Assembly: GCA_022702545.1 (NCBI GenBank)
Contig: JAHRBC010000005.1
Coordinates: 1,798,001-1,862,000, forward strand
Reading direction: 5' to 3'
Origin: Phycomyces nitens
Taxonomy: Eukaryota > Mucoromycota > Mucoromycetes > Mucorales > Phycomycetaceae
Length of the DNA: 64,000 nt
The notes below the pieces were generated by a model. It was given only the letters and a program-made list of their open reading frames with translations. It did not search any database and was not told the DNA's origin. Shown piece after piece: positions 10,462 to 21,899 of the stretch; position 1 is the first letter of the stretch, and each line of letters begins with the position of its first letter. Position numbers and translations under genes: made by a program.

Positions 10462-12154
10462 AACTTGGATATCTTTTGTCTTTGGATTTCAAAAGTATTT
10501 CGCACGAGGAAAATATATGAATCAAACTCGATAAGAGACCTTAATTCTAGTATAAATAGATGTGCTTCTTATGCAACGAGGATTATATAAAGTGCCATGG
10601 TAGTCTCGAGTTAATAATATGGTTATAATCCCAAACTTATATTAGATTAAGATGGTCAAACATATACCTTGCTTCCAGGTCCATATCTCTATCTATCAAT
10701 TCTCAAATGCAACGACATTTAGAGCTCCAAATTCATCTTTATAGTACAGAAACAGTCTATTATAATGCTTTATCTCTTGTAAACTTATTTGCAGCAAATA
10801 TATTATACAATTAAATAGTGATTTAATCGGTTAACCACATTTAACATGGGCTTTTCTAGACTATATAAAGAGTATTTGTTAAGAAATAAAGAATATTGCC
10901 TTGTGGGTTACCAGAAACTGTGTTATATAGCCTCGAGATATTATTTATTCTGACACGGTGTATTTTATCCTTGATGCTTTTGTGTTGGTTCATTGCAATA
11001 GACCAAGAAGTAGCAATGTAGCTATACCAAGGTCCAAAGTAGATAAATGGCTTATTTTATTCATAGATGGGTCCATCAATGTCAATAGATTCCCAGGGTA
11101 ATTATTAGCCTTTGGATTGGAACAGACATGTTTAATAATTGATGATGGTTGTGTAAAGATTACTTGAGTGGTCGTGAAACTCTCCAGTCTCTGGAATCTT
11201 CTATATAATTTACTAGTGATACCGTGAAGATGTTTTTTATTTAGGCAAAGTTGGCAGTGTATAAATAATTCTCGAGTTTTTATGTAATACTATTTAACAA
11301 TGACTTGACCATGATACTCTTGTTATCCATAGTATGCCTCATTATATGCATATTAGGGCTGACTGCTGTCTCTTTCGCCAATTATGTTCCTATCAACACA
11401 CCCTAATCTATATTATTTAGCCTGACATTTACTTTGGTCTATCTGGAGCAACACAAGAGAGTACTAATGTCTGTAAACTTTTTTTTCAGGCACTTTATCT
11501 ACAGAATGATAAAGGGTGGTGTATCAATTAGATAGACATCTCCAAGTCATTTAATAATAAGCCTGGTAAATGTCCCAAAGATGATTATTTTTGATAGTCA
11601 ATAATTGTATGTGTGCTTCTTTAGAGCCGTTTGAAGTATGGGCTATATGTATCATATCATTTTACTAAACATTGGATTATTACTATTATATCATAAAGTA
11701 GCCTATCACCTCTTATACAAATCATTTCATTTCATTGAATCCTATCCTATCCAGCCAAAGACTTTCTACCTTTGCCGTCCTAAATATCTGCATGTTAAAC
11801 AGCTTGTATATACTCTAAGCCATTGACTCTAGATTATTAAACTATAAGCTCAACCAATACACCCGAGTTACCAATAATATATATATATATAAGCCAGCAT
11901 GCCTGAATGTAAGGACACTACTTTTATGATTAAGCACAAGTAGTACCTTGTTCACTTGCATGTCTTTCTCAATTGATCATGTCTACTAGAGCTTAGATAC
12001 CAGATTTTCTTTTTATTACAAGACATATCTTGCCAATTGTACATACTTTTTGTACGTGTATATTATCAATAGTCTCAAACATCCAAAGGGTTCATTGATT
12101 TCATCGTTATTCTAATTTTTTTTTCTGCCACTGATTGATTTTGAATCCCAGGAT

Positions 12155-12185
<31 letters not shown>

Positions 12186-12452
12186 TCAGATTAATGAAAC
12201 CCCTTCCTACAAATAATAATAATAATAATAATATTTTTTTTTATATTTTATATTTGCAGTGTAAAAAGAAGAAGAAAAAAAATGATGACGTTGACAGTTT
12301 TTTTTTGTTTTTTAGGTCAATGTCCCTTGCTGCCATTCTTGTGCTTTCCTTGTTCTTTTTTTTTCTATTATATATATAATATATATATATAAATATATAT
12401 AAAAATATTTATCTTGCTTTATTATAAATTTATAATAATATTCACATAGATC
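10462..12452. other. long AT-rich intergenic region with simple repeats
   Basis: No recognisable gene. It contains an (AT)n tract near 11876-11891, an (AAAAT)n tract at about 12158-12187, an (AAT)n tract near 12211-12232 and (AT)n tracts near 12370-12405 just upstream of the KH-domain gene. Confidence 0.5.
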
Positions 12453-14294
12453 ATGTCAGACTCTGCCCAAAAGTAAGATGATATTGCTTTAAATTAAAAA
12501 CACACATTGGCTAAGGATTCAAATGTATATATATATATTAGAAAACGCAAGTGGGATCTCGATGACAGTGGTCAGACTCGAGCAGAGAGTTTAAGTCCAG
12601 CAACCAAATTCAGTAAAGTAGACGATGACTTTAGCAAAAAGACTCCCGCAGACAAGGACGTGGATCCTAGTAAAGCAGCCAGTAAGTTTCTTGATCATCT
12701 GATTGTGGAGATTTGGGCACTTAGGTAAATTTTTTTTTCTAGGTCTTGCTGCTGCAAAGATCAATGCAATGTTGGCACAAAAGGGCATTCCATTGACTGA
12801 GGATGAACGACCCAACCAATTCGAAAGGCCAAGAGAAAAAGACGATGCCGAATTTGTTAAAGATATTCCCATCAATGACCTCAAGAACAGGTACATGTTG
12901 ACGCGTGGAGCAACACAGACCCAAATCCAACGCGAGACAAACGCAGGTAAGTCTGGATGCTCTGGGCCCGATCGACAGTCTATCTAAAGCCATCAAAATC
13001 TACGTAGATGTGACTACACGTGGAAAATATTATCCTGACAAGAGTCTTGCCACTGACAAGGAGCCACCGCTCTACCTCCATGTTACTGCTTCGACCAAAG
13101 AGGCACTTGACAAAGCATTGGCTCAGATCGATGAGCTTATTGAAACAGCCACTGTTCCTCTTCCTGGCACAGGATACCCACCACGCGAAGTCGAAAGACG
13201 TGGAGAGGTAAACACAAGAATTGCAAGTTATTTGTTCATGTTTCTATTTGTGTGGGTGTTGGGGAGGGTGTAGTTTGCTGGGAAATTGATCTGGTAAAGA
13301 TTGCTAATGCGTTAATATGTGTATTCAGCGCAAGTTCTTGGAGCACAAGATATACGTTGGAATCGAAGGTAGTCCACACTTCAACATCCGGGCAAAAATA
13401 GTCGGCCCACAGGGAGCCTATGTAAAACATATTCAGAATGAGACTGGCAGCCGAGTCCAGTTAAAGGGACGTGGGTCAGGGTTTTACGAGACAAACACTG
13501 GTGTGGAAGCAGAGGAACCTCTGCATGTTCATATTTCGTAAGTTGTGCTTCCCAGGCTGTATGTTTATTGAATCGACTTTGTAAAGATGTGCGAGACAAG
13601 AGGGACTCGATCAGGCAGTAAAACTGACCCAGAATTTGATCGATACTGTGAAATCAGAGCATGAGCGTGCCAGTCAATTCCCTCCTTATTTAAGAGGACC
13701 GACCACTGGAAATGCTGGAGGAAGCGGTGGCAGTGGAGGTGGCTACAACCGTGGTTACCGAGAGTACAATAATGGACACAATGTAAGTTTAGATTATTTC
13801 CGAGAAAAATGATATTGAAGGAACGGGTTGGGCTGTAGAATTATGGATATCCACCTGGATATAACAATACATCAGGACCTCCTCTTCCTGCTGGGCCTCC
13901 TCCAACAAGTCCTGGAAATGGCGGCCAGGCTGGTGGACCAATAGCCCCAGTAGGTGGTGCAGACCCTTATGGCTATGGTGGATATGATCCTGCTGCTGCT
14001 GCTGGAACAGGGGCGGGTGGTTATGATTATAGTCAATACTATGCTTACTATGGACAACAATATCCTTATGATGCCAACTACTATAGCTACTATGGTTACA
14101 ATGCTAATACGCCAGCATCAGGCACCAACCCAGCCCCTCCACCAGCCACACCAACAGGATCAGCACCACCCCCACCACCAGGACAACAGCAACATTCTCC
14201 CCCTCCTCCTCCAACAGATGTCAGCCCACCCACAGCACCTCCAGAAGGATCTCCAAAGTCCTACAATGCAGTCCCACCACCACCACAATTGTAA
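12453..14294 (+). CDS. KHDC4: KHDC4/BLOM7-like KH-domain RNA-binding protein
   Basis: Seven exons close in phase: 12453-12472, 12542-12681, 12743-12946, 13008-13207, 13329-13537, 13587-13782 and 13839-14294, giving 474 aa. The start is MSDSAQKKRKWDLDD. The family's conserved AAAKINAMLAQKG block (about residues 55-67) is followed by an N-terminal KH-like region (MLTRGATQTQIQRETNADVT, then GKYYPD) and a central KH domain (HKIYVGIEGSPHFNIRAKIV, GPQGAYVKHIQNETGSRVQL, then KGRGSGF). The last third is Gly/Tyr/Pro-rich with YDYSQYYAYYG and long proline runs, like the disordered tails of spliceosome-associated proteins. Human KHDC4 binds RNA and is linked to splice-site choice; that role here is inferred. 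The acceptor before exon 6 (GTAAAG) is weak, but it is the one that keeps phase. Confidence 0.88.
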
Positions 14295-15113
14295 AGAGAT
14301 ATATACATATATATAAAAAGAAAAAGGAAGAGAGCGAAGGAGGGAGAGGGATAATGTGAGAAATTTACTTAGAGAGGGGAAATGAGAGAATGGATCAAAA
14401 ATAACTATCATTTTCCAGTATGCCTTTTTGGATCGGATGCCTATTTTGTTAAACCCCAGTCACAAGTTAGCCCTTTTTCTATTTTACATTCAAATCAAAC
14501 CGCAAAGACTTACTCACAAATCATACTCATACTCATTACTCATATACGTACTCACTTGCAATTTAGCTTGGTCAGATCTCATTGAATTGAATTATTGAGT
14601 GAATTAATTGAATCAAAAGAATATTAAACTAAATGAGATTTATTTTATTTTATTTTATTTAAAAAAACATATATTATACATATATATTTAATTGAACAGA
14701 TCACAAAAGTAAGTATACATTTTCTAGTCCTGCGTAATGGTCGCACAAATACGATGAGTTTAATCGCAGATACTACTACTATACTATTCAACAACGTGCT
14801 TTTATATAGAATTTCTTTTTATATATTTTAATACAAGGGTTTATTAGAAACATTTGCTTTGTTTGCAGGCAATAAAAGCAAGCTCTGTTATATAAAAAAT
14901 ACAATTGAAACATCTTTTATAAATCCTTATTTTTGGATTTCTATTTACATATTTTAAATATACAGCAACATAATATACATACAAACACACACACACACAC
15001 ACACGTATATATATATATATATATATCTATGTATATATATATATAATATACATATATATATACATATACTTTTCTATACATATTCATTATTCTTATTACA
15101 CATCTCAAATTCA
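14295..15113. repeat. intergenic region rich in simple repeats
   Basis: Holds the 3' untranslated region of the KH-domain gene, a TTTTA tract (about 14640-14661), an (AC)n tract (about 14985-15004) and an (AT)n tract (about 15006-15060). No gene is seen. Confidence 0.6.
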
Positions 15114-16027
15114 ATGGACTCCACTCATCATGAACCTATTCACGCGTCAAGTACTCTAGACCTCCAGCGTTCTTGGGAGCTCGATCGAGACGTAGCTGAT
15201 TGTAGACTGTGCCATCGTCCATTTCATTTCCTACTACGACGGCATCATTGTCGGTAAAGACTATTTACGAAACCAAAGTACAATCGGATTAACCTTTGTT
15301 TCATTTATAGTTCATGTGGTCATGTAGTTTGCGATCGATGTAGCAGCCGTAGAATGCGATTGACTCCCCAGACAATGATTGAAGACCCTGCAATACCTGC
15401 GATACATTACCCAACAATCGCTCAACAACCTCAGAGAGTCTGCAATTCCTGTGCAGAGAGTCTCGAAAGACAAAAAAGGTCAAGGCGAATGGAGCGCAGC
15501 ATCAGTAGACAGAGTAGGATGGCAGAATGTCCAATGTGTGGAATGGGACTCTTGCATCATTCTTTGGCAGAGCAAGAGCACCATGTTGCCGAGTGTCTGG
15601 ATAAAGGTAGTCCGCCTGTACGCAGACCTCGTTATCTCGGTAATTAGGCTATTGTTATTATTGTTATTATTGGTATTATTAATCAGCTTATTAACACTCT
15701 TATTAGTCCACCAACTCTCACAGGACTCCCCACAGTTGGGAGAAGAGTGTCCAATCTGCTTTGAAGACTTTGTCTCTGGTAAGATGCCAGATTACCCTTT
15801 CACACATAGTTTTATTATGTCCTTGCATTGTCCTAATTCTCTACCCTTTTGGTCTGTGCACTTGCACATAATTTTATATCGTGGTCTTGCTACCAATTGT
15901 TCTTGTAGGCGATTCGGTTGCTCGCATGGTCTGCCTGTGTTCTTATCATGCGCATTGTTTAGCAGAGTGGCTTGAGAGAGGAAAAGGATGTCCTTTACAT
16001 GACCACGATTCTCTAGTATCATTTTAA
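15114..16027 (+). CDS. PIB1: FYVE-RING E3 ubiquitin ligase, Pib1-like
   Basis: Four exons (15114-15253, 15311-15639, 15707-15778, 15909-16027) give 219 aa. The N-terminal half is a FYVE finger: CRLCHRPFHFLLRRHHCRSC then GHVVCDRC, including the basic RRHHCR-type motif that contacts phosphatidylinositol 3-phosphate, and later CNSC. A middle CPMC....H...H motif follows. The C-terminus is a RING: CPICFEDF, then VCLCSYHAHCLAEWLERGKG and CPLH. The final His in place of Cys is also found in ZNRF-type and Pib1-type RINGs, so it is not a defect. Yeast Pib1 is an endosomal/vacuolar ubiquitin ligase. Location and activity here are inferred from the domain pair. Confidence 0.88.
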
Positions 16028-17618
16028 CCATAAAGGAAGCTCTATCTATACATTCTATTTTTGTATCTGCATCTTTCCTATTTTATCGCAGATTTTAACT
16101 AGGTTATAACGGCGCATTAAAAGAAAAAGGGTTTGCGTTTTTTTTTAAAAAAAAAGTAGTCGGTTTGCAGCCACTCGGAAAATCAATTTAGCTTCTATCC
16201 TGTCCAATTTACGTAAGAATATTTAATTTGCGATTCTTATTATTATTATTACTATTATTTTTATATATAAAGATCAACTATTACTTTTTCAAGGCTGCTT
16301 ATTCATGTCCAACTCTTAAATGTGCACACTTCTTTTTCTCATATCCTATTTAATACATTTTTATAAAAATAGTCTTTTAGGTGGTTTATAGATTAGTTTA
16401 CTTGTATAATTACACAATTTGTTGCTAGCAATTGGTATCCCCAAAGTCTATGAGAGGATACGGCAAGTATTGTTGGTCAAAGAAAAAAAGATGTCATGAT
16501 GGTTCTTTATGTCGAACAGTCCTCTAAACGTTTAGGCCAAATAAGATGGTCAGTCAACTTTAATTTACATTTTGTAGTCAGAGCAGAGGCTTCTTTATAC
16601 AACGGCCAAAAATCGGTAAAGACAACAACCTCGAGTTTGCTAGATTGGAGTCTATAAAAGTTATCCAATACAAAAGCCAGTAAATGTCTAGGAAAGAATA
16701 TCATTTGTTTTCGATATAGATTCTGTCTTGGGCACAAGGACCTGGCCTACACCCAACAGGTATCATGAGACAGCCAATAATGCATGAGCAATGAGTGTAT
16801 CCAGACGAGCATCCAAGGGCCATATAATCAACTGGCCTATCATATCCAGAAATTTATCTTTTTGTCTCTAACCACCAGTCGGATTGCTTAAATATGCTTT
16901 CAGCCTTTGCCAAATATAACATGCTGTGTAAAATGACAAGTGCAAGACAGAAAAGTAACAATGATCATTTCTGACAAAATAAGAACAAATGCCATTCTTG
17001 TCTGGCTATTGATAAAAGGTTTCTGAAATTCCACAAGATTAATACACTAATTGAGAGTCCATAGACTGGCTTTGTTCTCTTATAAATTCAATTTACAAGG
17101 TGTCTTTAATGATCTAGTGTAATAGGGCTAAAGCGTTGTCCAAAGGCTGTCCAGGTCTATAATTTTTAGTAGCAGTGTTTCTCCAAGTCCATGACAAAAG
17201 ACATGCAAGAGGTGTGGTACCGTAATATTCCAAATTTAGTAATCCTAGACGCAAAAATTTGACGCATAATTCAAGTACAATATTCTGGGCTTAAATATAT
17301 AATGGTTTATATTTTTAGATTGGGACAAAAACGAATCATGGATGATTTAAAGACCAATAATTTCTTGGACCCAATTTTGTATAGATCCTTGTTATACAAG
17401 CATTTCATATAATAATATTTAATACAAGCAGGAATTCACTGGACATTTTGTCTTATATCACGGCAAAGAATAAGGATAAAATCAAAAATAAAATAAAAAA
17501 AGGGGGGGTGGCCTAATATATTATTATTTTTGTTACTTGTAATGCTTCCTAAAAATATAAATAGGTTATATTTTATGCCTGGTATTAATTTCAGCCTTCT
17601 TTTTCATATATATATACC
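16028..17618. other. intergenic region, no gene supported
   Basis: A minus-strand frame at 16507-16737 has a protein-like translation (HLLAFVLDNFYRLQSSKLEV...) and may be a scrap of a decayed element, but no family is recognised. An (ATT)n tract lies near 16240. The last 100 bp form the AT-rich leader of the F-box gene, with TATATATATA at 17608-17617. Confidence 0.45.
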
Positions 17619-19145
17619 ATGTCTTTCTGTTCAATATTCCCAATAGAAATTATCAATTCAATTGGTTTCTTACTTTCAACCCAAGACCTGGCTTCATCTC
17701 TCCTCGTCTGTCGTGCATGGAACTACAACTTCTCTCCAATTATCTACAAGAGCATTTCTCTTGACAATCCCCACCAATTCCATCTTCTGCATTCCGCTTT
17801 AACCAAATCATTATCCTCAAATCAGCCGTCTGGACACCATGTCAGAACCCTAGACATCTTGGACGCCAGGGCAATCCAGACTGGAGTAGGCCAACTACCG
17901 GCCCTCTGTCCAAACATAACAAGTCTAAAAGTTACACAGAAATGGGCCTCCCGCGTATATTCAATCGTCTGTGTGAATGATGGTGCCTTGGTCAGAACAA
18001 TCAAGAGTTTACTGGACAGTCTGGTGGTTGATAACCTCACTAGCCTATGTCTTGATTTCTACACAAGAATCGATTCCAACATCTTGCCTCCCTTGGCCAA
18101 CTTGCAACACTTGACCTTGGGGTGGGTCGACCAAGGAATCTCTCCAGCCACTCTACAGAGGGTACACTCCAGGTGTCCCCATCTGATAAGTCTGACACTC
18201 AGTGGACTGGATCTGATAGATCAACTCAATCTGGGTGCCACATCTACCCTTCAGTCGCTCTCGTTGTACTTTCGAAAAGGCATGGACTGTGATGAATCAT
18301 GGCTCAGCTATATTTCACACACCTATACTCATTTGAGTCATCTTCGCCTTGAAGCGCCCGCTCAGTACTCCGAGACCGTAGATTCTGCACCTCTGTTGAT
18401 CCCTTTGGCCTATCATAGATTTGCCTCCCACGCAAACTCTTTACGTCAGCTCGAACTTATTCACACAGTTCGTCATCATGTTCTTATTCACTTACTTCAT
18501 TCCTACCGCGTGCCTCTTGCATCGCTTGCCTTGCAGACAAAATTTGGGTTTCCACGTGATTTTTGCGACACCTTGTTCAATATCTTTCCGTCCCTTGCTT
18601 CTCTTTCTGTCCAAGGACACCTGCGATACAAAGACTCTAGCGAACCTGTCAGGTCACTTGTAAACTTCTCCAACCATCTTCGGCATCTCAATATTGGCCA
18701 ATGGGACACTCTTCAGCTAGACATCTTATTAAGAGCCTTACCAAGACTTACACATCTCACGGTACAGGACAGCACCCTACTGACTAGTTTGGATTGGACA
18801 AAGTCCTGTCTAGAATCACTCATTCTCGATAAAGTGAGTCTGTCGTGTGAGGTTGTAGATATCAGGGGTACATCTCTGAAGCATCTTGTCCTCCGGCGTT
18901 GTACAACCGTACATAAAAGCCTAAAAATCCGAATACCGGATCAGACTCTGCTGCGGCTGGAGATTGATGAGATCTGTGTTGGACAGCCGGTCTGGAAATC
19001 TGACAGGATTGTCCAGAGTATAGAGATCACCAAGACTCTGGGGTCTAGTCAATGTCTTTTACCGTCCAAACAACCGGGTTCTTTAGAGATCGAATGTGGC
19101 TCGGTTCTGAAACTGATTATGAACCAAAAGGATATAAATGTTTAA
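17619..19145 (+). CDS. F-box protein with leucine-rich repeat-like region
   Basis: Single-exon gene, 508 aa. An N-terminal F-box is visible in the first 45 residues (FPIEIINSIGFLLSTQDLAS then SLLVCRAWN, with YKSISL after it), the part that would bind Skp1 in an SCF ubiquitin ligase. The rest consists of irregular leucine-rich segments such as LANLQHLTLGW, LISLTLSGLDLI, LRQLELIHTV and LRHLNIGQWDTL, matching the degenerate LRRs of the large mucoralean F-box families. The substrate is unknown. The start follows a typical AT-rich leader, and no intron is needed. Such genes are highly expanded and fast-evolving, so one-to-one orthology should not be assumed. Confidence 0.82.
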   Translation: MSFCSIFPIEIINSIGFLLSTQDLASSLLVCRAWNYNFSPIIYKSISLDNPHQFHLLHSALTKSLSSNQPSGHHVRTLDILDARAIQTGVGQLPALCPNITSLKVTQKWASRVYSIVCVNDGALVRTIKSLLDSLVVDNLTSLCLDFYTRIDSNILPPLANLQHLTLGWVDQGISPATLQRVHSRCPHLISLTLSGLDLIDQLNLGATSTLQSLSLYFRKGMDCDESWLSYISHTYTHLSHLRLEAPAQYSETVDSAPLLIPLAYHRFASHANSLRQLELIHTVRHHVLIHLLHSYRVPLASLALQTKFGFPRDFCDTLFNIFPSLASLSVQGHLRYKDSSEPVRSLVNFSNHLRHLNIGQWDTLQLDILLRALPRLTHLTVQDSTLLTSLDWTKSCLESLILDKVSLSCEVVDIRGTSLKHLVLRRCTTVHKSLKIRIPDQTLLRLEIDEICVGQPVWKSDRIVQSIEITKTLGSSQCLLPSKQPGSLEIECGSVLKLIMNQKDINV

Positions 19146-20415
19146 ATGAAAATAAAAAATAAATAAATAATAATAATAATGAATAATAATAATAACCATA
19201 ATTTATCAATATATCTGGTGCTTGTCAGGTACAGACCACAGCGGTTATTCCGTATCTAGCTGTTCAATTGGCACGGTATGCTAAAGAATAACAGAAAAAT
19301 ATAAACAATTTTGCGCAACTAGAAACACTTGGCATTGCAAAACGATCCATTTTTAGACTATGCCAGGAGTACACAAACATATGTGATACGAATAGGATTG
19401 ACAGGCTGTGTAAGTAACCGAGGGGTACATGCAAAACTTACCATACAGCAGGATATTCGGGTTATTAAGCATCTTGACTGGTCAATGTGGTTGCAGAGTA
19501 GATAGGCAGGATCAATAGGGCCACAAGGGTATATAGAAAGGTAGACCAAAGAAATAATAGCTAGCCAAAACGCAACAGGCACCCAATAAAAAGTAAATAA
19601 ACCTGAGAAAAGGTCTAAATTAGATTATGATTTATGAAATACAGGCGAAATAATAGGCTATACTTCAAAAACCCATTGCTTCAATCTATCAGGGTGTGTC
19701 TTGGTGCACAGGGATGGTTTAATTAGACGGTGCATGATCGATGCAATAATCTTAGAATTAGATTTCGACTAGATCAAGTGGGATGCCTTTTTTCCTGAAT
19801 GTACCTCGCATAATAATAATAATAATAATAATAAAAGTGTCCATGATTGACCATCTTGGGGTTAAGAACGCTCTTTTAAGCTCTTGTTAACGACTTTTAT
19901 TCATTCAGAGAAGAAGAAAAAGATAATCAATGGAATCTCCTTTTTTTTATTTACATTTGTATGGATTTTTGTTTTGGGCATATGAAATTTAGCTGTCAAG
20001 ACAAGAAAGAAACTAAATCAAGGTCATAATGTCATAAAAACATGTTTGTGCTGTTTAAAACTTTGTCAAGGGAACAAAGAAGGAGAAGATTGATATATAG
20101 GCTCACTAATATTTTTGGATTTTTTAATGGCCCCATAAAAGCGATTAGTTTTTATATTACCTTGTGGTATTCACTTTGCATATAAGCATCCATATTTGAG
20201 GGGTGTCTTTTGGTTTCCTGCTTTTACATTGGTCTTTTTTTAATTCAACGTATTTTACAAATTATGAAATTTAGAGAAAAAAGGATTTAGTTTTTTTTTT
20301 GGAGATTCTTCTTCCCTAATTCTCACATTTCGTAAAGAATCTCGATAAATGTCATCAAGAGAATAGAAACCATTTATATTCATTGATATTTACAAGGGAT
20401 GATTGGGCGGAACAT
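19146..20415. other. intergenic region with AAT repeats
   Basis: (AAT)n tracts occur at about 19160-19195 and 19809-19834. No gene is seen. Confidence 0.5.
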
Positions 20416-20870
20416 GTACCTAAAAAGAAGGCCGAGAGTCTATGTGCTACCTAGATTTCAAAGAGGAGGTCCAAGTGTGGTTTAAAGGTGAGAGCCAGCT
20501 TGTAACTATCAATGTCACCATAGATCGGGACAGATGAATATATTTAAAAAAAAAGATGTGATTAAATGTCCTGATTTCAAAGTCTTGACGATAGCAAACA
20601 CGGAGAATTTGTTTTTCGGTTAAATAATACATGTTACGAATATTCCTGTGATGCCATGGCCTGCCAAAAGCCTTGATATAGGCTCAATGGAAGATATGTT
20701 GCTATACTTGGAAAATAAGCAAAGAATCAGCAAAGCATATTCTACAACAGCTAAAAAAAAACAATGTACAGCGCTTTATTTGATTTTAATGGTTCTTTCG
20801 AGGCCCATCTTTTACCGTTCAAATAATGCTGGGATTGATTTTTAATCATTACCGCGCCACATTCCAGAAA
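20416..20870 (+). mobile_element. relic of a third Tc1/mariner family (C-terminal half)
   Basis: In shifting plus-strand frames the sequence reads VLPRFQRGGPSV, then ESQLVTINVTIDRDR, then KKDVIKCPDF, ENLFFG, NIPVMPWPAKS and MEDMLLYLENKQRISKA. This is the order of motifs in the catalytic half of Tc1 transposases: PSVMVWG, the QDNAPCHT block, and WPAxSPDLNPIENxWxYLExK. Both catalytic blocks are corrupted (QDNAP is now G*IIH; SPDLNPIEN is now SLDIGSMED). The N-terminal half and ends were not found. It is an old, dead copy, different from the two families at 1.6-3.8 kb. Confidence 0.65.
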
Positions 20871-21899
20871 TGGATATTGGATAGAACACCAAATACACCC
20901 TGATCATCTTTATACTTTCCTTTCTTGTACGCACACTTGCCACAATCCCTAATCACTGTATTTGGATATATCTTTATCTTGAACAGATGAATTGAAATAA
21001 AGATATATTGTAAAGTGAGTGCTTGATTATTATTATTTTCAAGCCAGCCTTTACTTGGACCACTTGGTTCTGTTCTGTTTTTATTTGTGCATTTTTGCTT
21101 GGGTTAGTTCTTGGAGATCAAAAGCATTGATGTTGGGTAGGATATCAGACATTTGAATAAAAAATATTCTCATCTCATATTTACGTTGGATCTAAACTCG
21201 ACTCTCAGAAAAAATCGCGACTTTTTCTCTGATATTCTACGGCCCCTTGAACTCTTACTTTTACTTCTTTTTTTTTTTAAAAAAAAAGGAAAACTAAACC
21301 ATGTCGATAAATAGCTAAAACAATATTCAAAGACTAGATCATGGTGACAAAAAAGGTTGATCTGGTTTCCTAGCAAAATTAAACAGTTTGGATCGATATA
21401 TTGTCTCTAGTTTTGGTTGTAACATAAAGAGATAAAATATATGCTGATATTATAAAGAGGTTTTGTAACGGTTGGGGATTCCGTCTTGTTTGCAAAGTTT
21501 TGAATGACTTGCTAGTATATAAACCTACATTTGGTATATGATGACACGGTAGCAGAACAAGGAAATTTTGTTGTCATGTCAGTCTATATATTCTGTAGCT
21601 GATGAAGCAGCAGGGTAAGTCAGTACGTTGACTATCCACAATCACAAGGCCGGGGCTCAACACAATTGAACACATTAAAACCCTGAAAAAATAAAGAAAG
21701 GTCATTTATAACTTGCATGTCAATTGTTTTTACTCGAGATAATAGATTTATATATTATATAAAGGATAGTTTATTGGAATATTATGATGATTTACTATAA
21801 ACTAAACAGGTATTTATATCAGTTGCTAATTGACAATAGTATTTGAATAATATAATCCATTGTCCACAATTGCTTGATTGTATAGACATCTTTAGAGCT
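20871..21899. other. AT-rich intergenic region
   Basis: No gene or element recognised. Confidence 0.45.

Noticed and set aside
13081..13211. Alternative plus-strand frame inside exon 4 of the KH-domain gene
   Set aside because: It is a shadow of the phase-consistent, conserved KHDC4-like exon.
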